A stretch of DNA of 64,000 nucleotides from an uncultured Aquimarina sp. (GCA_947497175.1 CANMFM010000001.1:248001-312000), one strand, 5' to 3'. Shown: positions 28,201-36,595, numbered from the stretch's first letter. Numbers and translations: made by a program. Notes: a model not told the origin generated them from the sequence alone.

Positions 28201-29286
28201 GGATCGTATGCAGTAAGCTTACGTATTAGTGATGGTATTCATTCAGATACCTCCAAGCCAGTAACACTAACAGCAATAGAAAGTACCGTTAATGTAGCGC
28301 CAACTGCAGACTTTACAACTAATACTGTATCAGGGATAGCACCATTGATTGTTAATTTTGACGCTTCAGGTTCTACAGATCAGGATGGCGATTTGCTAAC
28401 ATATAATTGGGAGTTTGAAGACACCTTTACTGGAACGGGGGAAACTATCTCATATACGTTTACTAATCCTGGAGAATATATCGTAACCTTAACGGTCAAT
28501 GATGGAGCATTAGACAATACCAAAACAATGCTTATTTCTGTTAGGGAAGAAACGCCACCAGTAAGTACTACTGTTTTTGTAGAATATAGAGATGGAGGAA
28601 ACGGAACCCCCAGTAACAATGTAATCAATCCACATTTACAGCTTGTAAATAGCGGTAATCAGGATATTTCTTATAGTGATATTACGATTAAATACTGGTT
28701 TACTTCAGAAAATAGTAATGCTCTCAACTTTTGGTGTGATTGGGCACAATTAGGAACTGATAATGTCGATGGGATATTTGGCGAAGTAATGGGTATGAAT
28801 TATCTCGAAATATCATTCACAACAGCTGCGGGAGTATTGACATCAAAAGAAAACTCAGGACCTGTTCAGGCACGTTTTGCAAAAACCAATTGGAGTAATT
28901 TTGACGAGGCAGATGATTACTCTTATGATAGTACCAAAGCCTCATATACACCTCATAATAAAATTACAGTCTATAATAAGGGACAGCTAATTTGGGGGGT
29001 CGAACCCAATGAGAATAGTACTCGCAATGCCATAGGAGCATTGCAGATATCAATATTTCCTAATCCTGTGATTACAGAACTAACTCTTACTGGGCAATAT
29101 GAGCTAAAAGGGGCAACTATTGAAATCGTTAACCTTTCAGGAAAAGTACTCTATAGTAGAAAAGTAGAACAATACAGTAAAGACGTACGTCTTAATATGA
29201 CCGAGTTTGTTTCTGGAGTCTACTTTGTTAAAATCAAACAACATGGTAGAGTTGTTCTTAAACAGGTGATTAAAAATAATATTTGA
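22270..29286 (+). CDS. Giant secreted cellulose-targeted redox protein: beta-propellers, di-heme cytochrome c, ThuA-like domain, two CBM3, PKDs, T9SS domain
   Basis: This 2338-residue protein starts with a basic segment and a hydrophobic signal (YLLIVYAIATFISFGLVV). In order: an LVIVD/propeller-like region (about 45-365), an Ig-like domain (367-475), PKD (477-565), a YVTN-type beta-propeller (570-915), and a di-heme cytochrome c region (about 925-1188). The heme motifs CASCH are at 950-954 and 1082-1086. The segment VPTLKDVWATAPYLHDGS is typical of the MauG/cytochrome c peroxidase family. Then come an Ig-like domain, a ThuA/GATase-like domain (1277-1476), Ig-like repeats, CBM3 (1679-1820), three PKD domains, a second CBM3 (2100-2240, with NFWCDWAQ and RFAKTNWSNF) and a T9SS tail. 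No GH domain is seen. A role in electron transfer or peroxide chemistry at the cellulose surface is inferred. Confidence 0.88.
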   Translation: MEPTHNKKCWRAYIKRNYLLIVYAIATFISFGLVVKKSVTQIYDGTAGPKMTTQTWPAGTFLANFPEGDRINTYHRNYLMMNGQAGTGVWDISNPTAPKRVQFSDAANNGHRWWKLEGDLFYREYSVPEVQGTGYKYLDLSNMLDRKPITASDILYTVRDGQSNYDNLETFPHTIDGSRVFDMRTGVQVDDIPATVSLPDVVVRVGNYVFYAPQTGEISAFDFGDPDDIKFLGSFGGDIPHEQYSTGIQLWRNYLVFMSGNQGPDALVGFDISDPTNIKKGFSLHSDQATLGRYMIFQDEYGFSGRFDRGVKFNFETMEIEQEFFPPSSDETLQFIDNQWMPIGHILVASGDDKTSIFAHQDGLDTKPPTVGHHFPVAGAINQPQTTTLGFVINETLDDLTLNDQTIQVRPLDGSPIKADVTTTSYQVINYAPKEALLPNTTYEVKFVDDGVKDAVGNGMEEYIFYFTTGGDTSNQSPEITGIDLSIPSPATINTTIHFTANATDPDGNSLRYRWDFGDGSPKTEWTDKTTSHMYTEAGNYKVQVQVSDNNGGFIVGSQSIVITSTIPSQLPTQSSPITVDSKNRIIWSVNPDNNSVTLVNADNLKVIKEVTVGLDPVNVAVDNIGNAWITCRDSDEIYVLKTNGGLVAKITLPRGSRPYGMVLTPDGSRGFVSAFGSGKLIEISLATNTIKQAIDLGATPRALAISGDGRTLLVTRFISEDAAGQVWKIDLNTFTLKNTIMLAVDDFTVDNGNEGRGLPNYVSGITIHPDNASAWSVAKKDNILRGLARDGKPLTFDNAVRTAVSSINLITNKEELAKRLDIDNHGQPSAALYSPTGNYLFVTMQGNNRMIVIDPKRNLELLKKDVGKAPQGLAIDTTTNRIFIKNFMDRSISVFDASDMIKTGSNTLKELATISTVNNEELSPVVLKGKQIFYDASDIRMGTDGYISCASCHIDGSQDGRTWDFTDRGEGFRNTISLIGRAGTGHGRVHWSANFDEIQDFENDIRFHFKGQGFMSDANFNKGTTALSLGDTKKGKSADLDALAAYITSLNRFEPSPYRNTNGSLTTDGQAGKSLFTDLKCASCHSGVNFTDSETGKMHDVGTITSNSGSRLGKKLRALDVPTLKDVWATAPYLHDGSAKTLAEVFTSYNMNHAHGATSTLSATQMKQLEAYLKQIDNSEEAPISQQTLEMASPADGALIETGGPVNLGVDTNITGITKVEYYVDNSLVEEVATLPFETSWTPILWKTYTISAKVFYNDGKTASVTPEINVKYKNTIQVMFVVGDKNNLTFEDQRVKSRLEQKLGFAITLFSDEEATSPQSANPFDLVLVSSTVDPRELGNDLEAARVPLMTWNPFMYGKLRLTSGELNSGFGFTQEGYSKVTISNPTHPMAAAAGVSTALYSITQSLPFGDPTAEAIVIAKAGTLPILFGYEPSISMPSRRVAFPLRDQFMHLLTDQGLKMFDAAVLWTLHGGDADIPIGPLPDVFFESPLDGDLVNTPLEIKFKTEGWSIPSEHYKLRFKIDGQDRGLVTSNGILTDPTPLSEGSHELSLQMERSDNSLTDLGETITVVVTNDQLPQDPTVMIQSPTSGGLIGPDFEIKFSIFQWDIAPGGRHIKYFIDEVEKEPVFDVNPIQITNLTEGEHTIRMALANADGTLFGDPTEITIIVDERFSNIPDTPFSVEYRDNSSGVSTQELKPVFQIVSRANEPVPLTDFKIKYWFTPDSNASMASNIDYSAVSGAMTSFKTTGAQNYLEISFDTSSGNLSTNGKTGEIQTRLHSSGYQVLDQSNDFSYDPSKTTPAPHVLVTLYRNDDLVWGLEPTGGTPSVNRKPSASFSTDTTQGTAPLAINFDASDSIDPDGDTLTYHWDFGNGDTATGVTTSYIFNEPGDQNITLTVSDGNGKSDTAMTVIVILTPDIGLKANFSATPVSGTIPLLVNFDSSSSIFSIGSAINYFWDFGDGTTSDLANPSHTYTQSGSYAVSLRISDGIHSDTSKPVTLTAIESTVNVAPTADFTTNTVSGIAPLIVNFDASGSTDQDGDLLTYNWEFEDTFTGTGETISYTFTNPGEYIVTLTVNDGALDNTKTMLISVREETPPVSTTVFVEYRDGGNGTPSNNVINPHLQLVNSGNQDISYSDITIKYWFTSENSNALNFWCDWAQLGTDNVDGIFGEVMGMNYLEISFTTAAGVLTSKENSGPVQARFAKTNWSNFDEADDYSYDSTKASYTPHNKITVYNKGQLIWGVEPNENSTRNAIGALQISIFPNPVITELTLTGQYELKGATIEIVNLSGKVLYSRKVEQYSKDVRLNMTEFVSGVYFVKIKQHGRVVLKQVIKNNI

Positions 29287-29371
29287 TTTGAAAAGAGATG
29301 CCAAAGTTTTTTAGAAATGATAATCAAAGAAAACATTTTATAAAATAATAATGTAACCAATATACTATATT

Positions 29372-32300
29372 ATGAAAACAAATTTTAAAAAAGTACTGGC
29401 TTTATGCTGCTTAATGTTATGCATGAGTAAGTATTTACATGCACAGACTCCCGGATTTGTATATACCGAGGGGGAGAAATTCATGCTGGACGGAAGACCT
29501 TTTTATTTTTCTGGAGCAAATGTTTATGATTTTTTTACTTATGGATCCTCTAGTGGAGATATAGAAACCCAGTTTATGGATAAAGATCGTATCGATGAAC
29601 ATATGCGTAGATTGTATGTAAATGGAATTCGTGTTGTACGACTATGGGGATTTAGTCATGAAGATTGGCATGGTTTTGAACCACAAAAAGGGGCTTATAG
29701 CGAAGCCCAATTTTCATTATTCGATTACGTTGTTAAGTCTGCAGAGGCCAATGGTATTAAGCTAATTATAGCATTAGAGAATTATTGGAATGATTACGGT
29801 GGGATCAAAGATCGCTTAAAATGGGAAGGGATCGATGTAGCAGGTGCCGGAACTCATGATCAAGGACAGTTTTTTACAAATGCTTCCGCAATACAAGGAT
29901 TTAAAAACTATGTAGAATATTTTATAACCAGGGTAAATCATTATGATGGAGTAGAATATCGAAATGATCCTACAATCTTAGCCTGGGAATTGATGAATGA
30001 ACCCAGATATCAAGGGTTCGGAGATGACCTCGCTTCAGAAACCTTAAGGGCATGGGTAAATGATATGGGCGCATTTATTAAGTCAATTGATTCTAAACAC
30101 TTATTAGGTACTGGTTTAGAAGCACATGGATTAAAATATGGATTTGGTGGAGACGAAGGGAATGATTTTATAAAAATTCATGAATCACCTTATATAGATT
30201 TCACCTCTGCGCATCCATATATTCGGGAAAGCTGGTCTAATTTCACCTTAGAGCAAACCATGAAACTCATGGCGCAATGGGCAGATGAATCTCATAATAT
30301 AATCAAAAAACCATTGTATATAGGAGAGTTTAACGTAGAGATACAAGAACGCTTCGAATGGTGGGAAGAAATGTATAGCTTCATCGAAGAAAATAAGATT
30401 GGAGCTAGTGGATTTTGGTGGTTTCCAGATAATCAAACTCCAAGAGATAAATTTGCTGTTTTTGAAGGGGATGTAGAAGTGGCTATCTATAAAGAACATG
30501 CTCTTAGAATGGAAGAGATGTCCGGTGGAGAATCCATTTACCTATCATTAATGTCTCCCAAATCAGGAGATAAGTACGTGTCTGGAAGCGATGTACATAT
30601 CGAAGCAAATCTGCTTAACGAAAATAATACAGTAGCCAAAGTAGAATTTTTTAGTAATGGAGAATTGGTAGGAGAAGATGTTTTTGCTCCCTTTGAATTA
30701 AATCTACAAGGGCTTGCTGATGGTCAATATAGTATAACTGCTGTCGCGACAGGAGTGAATGGTATTACAAAAACATCAACTCCTCGAAATATTCAAATAG
30801 GAGGAGATGGGATTCTTACTCTAGAATATAAGGATGCTTCTACTGCAGTTGTAAGTAATGTCATAAAACCACACTTTAGAATATTCAACAATTCATCACA
30901 GGAGGTATCCTATTCAGATCTGAGTATTCGATATTGGTTCGAAGCAGAAGATGATTTGCCATTCAGCTTTTATGTGGATTATGCCATGATAGGAAGTGAT
31001 AATGTAAAAGGAAAGGTTGTAAATACTGGAGGTAATTTACATTATTTAGAAATTACCTTTGATCCAGCCGCAGGACTTTTAGGAAGAGATGCAGGTTCAG
31101 GTAGAATGGAACCAAAAATAGCAAATAGTGTTTGGACAGCTACAGATCAATCTAATGATTACTCCTACGATAGTACTAAAAAAGAGTTTGCAGAGTGGGC
31201 AAAAGTAGCATTATATCTCAATGGAAAGTTGATTAGCGGTATTGAACCCGGAACAACAATCAACTTTCCTACTGCCGTAATTGGAGCTTCTTCAATTTCA
31301 GGGAACGGACCGTTATCAGTAACATTTGATGCTTCAGGATCTACAGATCCTAATGGAGATGTATTAACCTATATATGGGATTTTGGAAATGGAGATACCG
31401 CTACAGGTATTACGACAATTTATGAATTTACAGAAATTAAAGATCACCTGGTTACACTTACCGTCGATGATGGTAACGGGAATTTGGATAGCGACACCAT
31501 CCTAATTACTGTACAAGATCCTGATCAACCTCCTGTGGCATCATTTATTACTGATGTAACCACGGGAACTGCCCCTTTAACAGTTACCTTTGATGCCTCA
31601 GAATCTTCTGACCCATCAGGAAATACACTTTTATATACTTGGGATTTTGGAGATGGAATAACAGCAACTGGACAGAGCATAGCACATACCTTTAATGCTG
31701 TTGGGTCATATTCTGTTATTCTTACGGTAGAAAATAATCAAGGTAACACAGATACAGACACTGTTATTATCACAGTAGAAGAAGAGCTTCCGGTTTCAGA
31801 TATTTCTGTAGAATATAAAGATGGAGGTAACGGAAACTCATCTGATAATATGATTAATCCACATCTTAGAATAGTTAATAACAGTGATACTGCTATTTCA
31901 TATAAGGATCTTACTGTTAGATATTGGTTTACTTCAGAGAATAGCAATACTCTTAATTTTTGGTGTGATTGGGCACAATTAGGGACCAGTTCTGTAAAAG
32001 GTGTATTTGGACAGGCCAATGGGATGGACTATGTAGAGGTTTCTTTTGATACAGCTTCAGGTAACCTTTCGGCCTTAAGTAATTCTGGAGATATTCAAAC
32101 TAGGTTTGCAAAAGCAAACTGGAGTAATTTTAATGAAAACGATGATTATTCTTACGATAGTACTAAAACGTCTTATCTCCCTCAAAGTATGATTACACTG
32201 TATAATCAAGGCAATTTGATATGGGGGATTGAACCGACTCAAAATAGGATAGCTGCAAATAGTGATAATAAACTTACCACTATCAGAGTATACCCTAATC

Positions 32301-32524
32301 CTGTAAAAGAGTATCTAACTATATCTACTGATAAAGGCTTAGAAAATACACACCTTAAATTAATGAATCTTATGGGAAATGTCATTCAGTTTAAGAGTAT
32401 ACTGGGAAAACATAATCAAACCAGTTTTACTGTTAATGAGCTGGAACGAGGAATTTACATTTTAGAGATTATAGATCTGTACACAAATCAAAAAACCAGA
32501 AAAAAAATAATTATTGACCGATAG
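29372..32524 (+). CDS. Secreted GH5 (subfamily 7-like) beta-mannanase with two CBM3, two PKD and T9SS sorting domain
   Basis: This 1050-residue protein has a signal peptide ending at YLHAQ. The GH5 domain (about 27-385) has acid/base Glu210 in AWELMNEPRY and nucleophile Glu319 in LYIGEFNV, and the DPTILAWELMNEPR pattern is typical of GH5_7 endo-beta-1,4-mannanases. Then come an Ig-like domain (about 390-480), CBM3 (482-628), two PKD domains (632-805), a second CBM3 (808-955) and a T9SS tail with VYPNPVKEYLTI. The second CBM3 keeps the FWCDW and NWSNF aromatic positions of crystalline-cellulose-binding CBM3 and is very close to the last CBM3 of the preceding gene. A mannanase carried on cellulose-binding modules fits removal of mannan that coats cellulose. 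Confidence 0.88.
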   Translation: MKTNFKKVLALCCLMLCMSKYLHAQTPGFVYTEGEKFMLDGRPFYFSGANVYDFFTYGSSSGDIETQFMDKDRIDEHMRRLYVNGIRVVRLWGFSHEDWHGFEPQKGAYSEAQFSLFDYVVKSAEANGIKLIIALENYWNDYGGIKDRLKWEGIDVAGAGTHDQGQFFTNASAIQGFKNYVEYFITRVNHYDGVEYRNDPTILAWELMNEPRYQGFGDDLASETLRAWVNDMGAFIKSIDSKHLLGTGLEAHGLKYGFGGDEGNDFIKIHESPYIDFTSAHPYIRESWSNFTLEQTMKLMAQWADESHNIIKKPLYIGEFNVEIQERFEWWEEMYSFIEENKIGASGFWWFPDNQTPRDKFAVFEGDVEVAIYKEHALRMEEMSGGESIYLSLMSPKSGDKYVSGSDVHIEANLLNENNTVAKVEFFSNGELVGEDVFAPFELNLQGLADGQYSITAVATGVNGITKTSTPRNIQIGGDGILTLEYKDASTAVVSNVIKPHFRIFNNSSQEVSYSDLSIRYWFEAEDDLPFSFYVDYAMIGSDNVKGKVVNTGGNLHYLEITFDPAAGLLGRDAGSGRMEPKIANSVWTATDQSNDYSYDSTKKEFAEWAKVALYLNGKLISGIEPGTTINFPTAVIGASSISGNGPLSVTFDASGSTDPNGDVLTYIWDFGNGDTATGITTIYEFTEIKDHLVTLTVDDGNGNLDSDTILITVQDPDQPPVASFITDVTTGTAPLTVTFDASESSDPSGNTLLYTWDFGDGITATGQSIAHTFNAVGSYSVILTVENNQGNTDTDTVIITVEEELPVSDISVEYKDGGNGNSSDNMINPHLRIVNNSDTAISYKDLTVRYWFTSENSNTLNFWCDWAQLGTSSVKGVFGQANGMDYVEVSFDTASGNLSALSNSGDIQTRFAKANWSNFNENDDYSYDSTKTSYLPQSMITLYNQGNLIWGIEPTQNRIAANSDNKLTTIRVYPNPVKEYLTISTDKGLENTHLKLMNLMGNVIQFKSILGKHNQTSFTVNELERGIYILEIIDLYTNQKTRKKIIIDR

Positions 32525-32535
32525 ATCATACACAG

Positions 32536-32556
32536 GAGGTGGCGGCACCTCGATTT
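32536..32556 (+). terminator. Weak hairpin after the GH5 mannanase gene
   Basis: A 6-bp GC-rich stem GAGGTG/CACCTC with a 4-base loop (32536-32551) is followed by only four T. It lies 12 bases after the stop codon. It may act as a weak terminator or an RNA-stabilising hairpin. Confidence 0.4.
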
Positions 32557-32644
32557 TCTACCCCTAGTTAGCTTGTGTTTAATGCATAATGGGAATTTAC
32601 TAACACATAAATATATGTTTAACTAGAATCAATTTAATTTAATT

Positions 32645-35600
32645 ATGAAACTTACCAAATTCAATTTTTTAATTGCATTTTTCCTTCTCGGGCTAGTGTC
32701 AAAAGCCCAAACCCCCGAGGGAGAACTTAAAAGGTGGCATAAAGTCACATTAACATTTAATGGTCCCAATACCTCTGAAACCGCAAACCCTAATCCCTTT
32801 TCAGATTATCGATTAGAAGTTGTTTTTACGCATCAAGGGAGTAATAGAAGCTATAAAATTCCTGGGTACTACGCCGCATGTGGAAATGCAGAGAATAATA
32901 GTTGTGCTTCCGGGAATAAATGGAGAGTACATTTTGCCCCAGAACAACCTGGAACATGGAACTGGTCGGCATCCTTTAAATCAGGAGCTAATGTTGCCAT
33001 TAACGGTGGTGGATCAGGAGCAGGATTTATGGATGGAAATACGGGATCTTTTAATGTATCTGAATCTGATAAATCAGGGAGAGATCATAGAGCAAAAGAT
33101 AACGGAAGGCTACAATATATAGGAGAGCACTATCTCAGATATTCAGGTACAAATCCTGCTAGTCCAAATGGTGACTGGTTTGTAAAAGCCGGAGCTGATG
33201 CACCAGAAAATACCTTAGCATATGAGGATTTTGACAATACCCCCAACAGAGGGAACAGACGTAAATCCTGGGGCCCTCACCAACAGGATTATTTAGCCTC
33301 TGAAGCCAGTTCTTATACCTGGAGTGGAGGAAAAGGAACCGAATTATTAGGAGTAGTACGGTACCTGTCTAATAAAGGATTAAATGCATTTTCTTTTTTA
33401 ACATTAAGCCTGCATGGAGATGATGAGAATGTATTTCCTCATTTATTAAAAGTAGGAGTAAATACATATAATGGATATAATGATGGGCAACAATGGAACC
33501 AAGGTGTACACAAAGATAGATTTGATGTTTCAAAGCTGGCACAGTGGGAGAAAATATTCGAATATGCCGATAAAAAGGGAATGTTTATGCATTTCAAGAC
33601 GTTGGAGACAGAAAATGATAATATTATGGATAATAACGGTTTTGGCCGTCAACGAAAACTGTATTACCGAGAATTGATTGCTCGTTTTGGGCATCACCTG
33701 GCCTTAAACTGGAACCTTTCTGAAGAAACGACAATTCCTGATAATGTAGTAAAAGCTACGGCAGCATATATCAAGCAAGTAGATCCATATGATCATCATA
33801 TTGTAATTCATACGTATCCGGGTCAGCAAGATCAACGATATACCCCGCTCTTAGGAAATAATTCGATGCTAACAGGAGCATCGATACAAACCGATAAGAA
33901 TAAAGTACATAACGATGTAAAACGTTGGTTAGAAAAATCTCGTAATGCGGGTAAAAAATGGGTTGTTGCAAACGATGAACAAGGGAGTGCAAATATAGGA
34001 GTAGATGCTGATCCAAAAGATAACAAACTTGTAAGACATAAAGTGCTTTGGGGGACATTAATGGCCGGTGGAACCGGAGTAGAGTATTACTACGGTTACC
34101 AAACTAATGGAACTGATCTTAATGCTCAAAACCACAGAACTAGAGATGCTAAGTACTCTGATGCAGATATAGCACTTCGCTTCTTTAATAATTATTTACA
34201 AGCTTCTTTACCCGAAATGGTTTCTTCAGACGGAGTTACATCAGATGGTAATGATTATGTATTGGCTAATGCCGGGAAAATATATACAGTATATCGACCA
34301 AATGGAGGATCAACGGGATTAAGCTTACCCGGAGGGAATAACGAGTATGATGTACAATGGTACAATCCAAGATCAGGAGGTAATTTAACCTCTAAAACTA
34401 CTTTAGTAGGAAACCTGGTTGCACCCGATAACAATGATTGGGTCGCATTGATTAAGAGAAAAAACAGCGGAGGAGGCGAACCAGACCAATGTGTTGCTTT
34501 AGAGCAGAATGGTATAGTTGCGGTAGAAGCAGAACATTTTGCAAGTCAATCTAAAACAGGTAAAAGAAAATGGTATGTGTTAGATGGAAGCGGGTCTACA
34601 CCAACTCCAGATCCAGATCCAGATCATTCAAATGGCGCAAGTGGTAATGGGTATTTAGAAATACTTCCGGATACAAGAGTTACCCATTCGGATCCACTTA
34701 TTAATGGAGAAAACTTTTCTAATATAGCCGGAGAGACCACTATTGTAAATTATAAAGTAAAGTTTACTACACCGGGTAAATATTTTGTTTGGGTACGGGC
34801 ATATTCTACGGGATCAGAAGATAACGGAGTACATGTAGGAATCGATGGAACATGGCCAGCATCAGGAAACAGAATGCAATGGTGTGCTGGTAAAAATCAA
34901 TGGACCTGGGAAAGTAAGCAGCGTACAGGGGCTAATCATTGTGGTGAAGCACAAAAGATTTTTATAAATGTTCCAAATGCGGGAGTACATACTATTTCAT
35001 TTTCGATGAGAGAAGATGGATTTGAAATGGATAAATTTGTATTATCCAAAGCATACACTAAACCATCCGGAGCAGGTCCTGCCGAGGTATTGGTAGATTG
35101 TGGTGATGAGAATAATGCACCACAAGTTGGAATGACTTCTCCTGCCAATGGGGCTACATTTCAACTGGGCGCAACAATACCGCTGGCTGCTACGGCATCA
35201 GATAATGATGGTAGTATTACCAAAGTGGATTTTTTCGTTAACGGAAATTTAGTAGTCACCGAAAACGTTGCTCCATATGAAGCTACGACAACTATTGGCA
35301 CTACCGGAAACTATACGATAACAGCAAGGGCTACAGATAACGATGGAGCAGTTACAACTTCACAAGGAGTAAGTATTAAGATAGAAGACGGTACACCTCC
35401 ACCTACAGATGTTATTAGTATTCCTGGCAATTTTGAAGCTGAAGGTTACGTGAAGAAATTCGGAAGTGTGCGTATCGAGAACACGCCGGGTACTTCGGGT
35501 AAAAACCTTGGATACATTGAGAATGGAGACTATACAGAATACAACGTTAATGTAGAATCAAACGGAGAGTATACTTTTGAATTTTATGCATCAAGTTCCG

Positions 35601-36544
35601 GAAAAGGTGGTCAAGTTGAAATTATTGAAGAAGGAATACTGGTAGGCTCTATATCCCTTCCCGTAACTGGACAATGGCATGATTATAAGAAATATAGTCT
35701 AAAAGTTTCGCTTACGACCGGAGAGAAAACCTTGAAGTTGATGTATAGAGGTGGAGCAGGGTTCTTATTCAATATAGATAAAATAATTGCTAAGAAAACA
35801 GCAACACCTATCCAGCAAACTGTTGTTTTATCTCCGATTCATGATGCTTATTTACAAGGTTCAGCTCGATATAATAGCGATATTATTAGAGTAGAACAAA
35901 ATAGGAGATCTGGATATTTAATGTATGATCTTTCGTCTATTGATGGTACTATAAGTAAAGCAGAGCTTAAGTTTACAGTTAATGCTGATCCAGGTAATGG
36001 TAATCTTACTATAAATAAAGGAACTTCTAATAACTGGACAGAAAGTAACTTGTCTAATGGTAATAAGCCCTCTCAAGGAGCTCTATTAGGTAATATCAAT
36101 ACAACGTACAGCATTGGCGCTACAAAAACCGTGAGCTTAAATGCCAGCTCTATTTCTGGAGATAAAGTGTCGCTTATCCTTAATATGACTTCAGGAAATG
36201 ATTTTGCTTTTGCATCAAAAGAGAATGGAGCTAATACTCCTCCGCAGTTAGTGATAACATATACCAGTACATTGGTACCGCAAAATATTGGTCTTATAGA
36301 TACAAAAGATGATACTAAGAAAACCGCAATTTATCCAAATCCTGCCATTGATTGGATAAGAGTATCAGGAGTATCTAAAGGGTCAAAAGTACAGATTTTT
36401 AATTCTGTGGGAATTCTGCAAAAAGAAGTGGTGTTAAAAGAGAATCTGAGTTTGGTAGATGTAAATGATTTATCATCAGGATACTATATAGTCCATATCT
36501 TTGATGGGTATAAAACCACTAAAATCATAATGATTAAAGAATAA
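32645..36544 (+). CDS. Secreted DUF5060/glycosidase-like barrel protein with CBM6, DNRLRE-type domain and T9SS sorting domain
   Basis: This 1299-residue protein has a signal peptide ending at VSKAQ. Residues about 22-135 match DUF5060 (GTWNWSASF pattern). Residues about 160-510 look like a TIM-barrel glycosidase of the DUF4038/GH140-like superfamily, with ALNWNLSEET and WVVANDEQGS as candidate acidic active-site segments. A collagen-binding-2-like beta domain follows (about 520-600), then a carbohydrate-binding-like region (614-815), an Ig domain (826-915), CBM6 (927-1050), a DNRLRE/CBM96-like domain (1059-1205) and a T9SS tail (IYPNPAIDWI). The substrate is unknown; related proteins are found with galactan- and pectin-active enzymes. 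It is the last gene of the locus and is followed by a strong terminator. Confidence 0.75.
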   Translation: MKLTKFNFLIAFFLLGLVSKAQTPEGELKRWHKVTLTFNGPNTSETANPNPFSDYRLEVVFTHQGSNRSYKIPGYYAACGNAENNSCASGNKWRVHFAPEQPGTWNWSASFKSGANVAINGGGSGAGFMDGNTGSFNVSESDKSGRDHRAKDNGRLQYIGEHYLRYSGTNPASPNGDWFVKAGADAPENTLAYEDFDNTPNRGNRRKSWGPHQQDYLASEASSYTWSGGKGTELLGVVRYLSNKGLNAFSFLTLSLHGDDENVFPHLLKVGVNTYNGYNDGQQWNQGVHKDRFDVSKLAQWEKIFEYADKKGMFMHFKTLETENDNIMDNNGFGRQRKLYYRELIARFGHHLALNWNLSEETTIPDNVVKATAAYIKQVDPYDHHIVIHTYPGQQDQRYTPLLGNNSMLTGASIQTDKNKVHNDVKRWLEKSRNAGKKWVVANDEQGSANIGVDADPKDNKLVRHKVLWGTLMAGGTGVEYYYGYQTNGTDLNAQNHRTRDAKYSDADIALRFFNNYLQASLPEMVSSDGVTSDGNDYVLANAGKIYTVYRPNGGSTGLSLPGGNNEYDVQWYNPRSGGNLTSKTTLVGNLVAPDNNDWVALIKRKNSGGGEPDQCVALEQNGIVAVEAEHFASQSKTGKRKWYVLDGSGSTPTPDPDPDHSNGASGNGYLEILPDTRVTHSDPLINGENFSNIAGETTIVNYKVKFTTPGKYFVWVRAYSTGSEDNGVHVGIDGTWPASGNRMQWCAGKNQWTWESKQRTGANHCGEAQKIFINVPNAGVHTISFSMREDGFEMDKFVLSKAYTKPSGAGPAEVLVDCGDENNAPQVGMTSPANGATFQLGATIPLAATASDNDGSITKVDFFVNGNLVVTENVAPYEATTTIGTTGNYTITARATDNDGAVTTSQGVSIKIEDGTPPPTDVISIPGNFEAEGYVKKFGSVRIENTPGTSGKNLGYIENGDYTEYNVNVESNGEYTFEFYASSSGKGGQVEIIEEGILVGSISLPVTGQWHDYKKYSLKVSLTTGEKTLKLMYRGGAGFLFNIDKIIAKKTATPIQQTVVLSPIHDAYLQGSARYNSDIIRVEQNRRSGYLMYDLSSIDGTISKAELKFTVNADPGNGNLTINKGTSNNWTESNLSNGNKPSQGALLGNINTTYSIGATKTVSLNASSISGDKVSLILNMTSGNDFAFASKENGANTPPQLVITYTSTLVPQNIGLIDTKDDTKKTAIYPNPAIDWIRVSGVSKGSKVQIFNSVGILQKEVVLKENLSLVDVNDLSSGYYIVHIFDGYKTTKIIMIKE

Positions 36545-36564
36545 TTGAATCCATAATGTTATAC

Positions 36565-36595
36565 AAAAAGGGTTACCTGTCGGGTAACCCTTTTT
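36565..36595 (+). terminator. Strong intrinsic terminator ending the polysaccharide locus
   Basis: A perfect hairpin (GGGTTACC and GGTAACCC arms, 5-base loop) is flanked by five A and five T. It lies 20 bases after the DUF5060 gene and defines the right border of the locus. It is nearly symmetrical, so it may also serve the convergent gene at 36728-37162. Confidence 0.9.

Noticed and set aside
25000..29286. Glycoside hydrolase domain in the cytochrome protein
   Set aside because: No catalytic Glu/Asp motif of a hydrolase family could be found between the heme region and the CBM3 modules; the segment reads as Ig-like and ThuA-like domains.
10693..36544. Lytic polysaccharide monooxygenase (AA10) in the cellulase locus
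   Set aside because: No mature protein here starts with the required N-terminal His after a signal peptide, and no AA10-like domain was seen in any of the six proteins.
10693..36544. Cellulosome with dockerin and cohesin modules
   Set aside because: No dockerin duplicated calcium-binding repeats were seen; the CBM3 copies are fused directly to enzymes and the C-termini are T9SS sorting domains.
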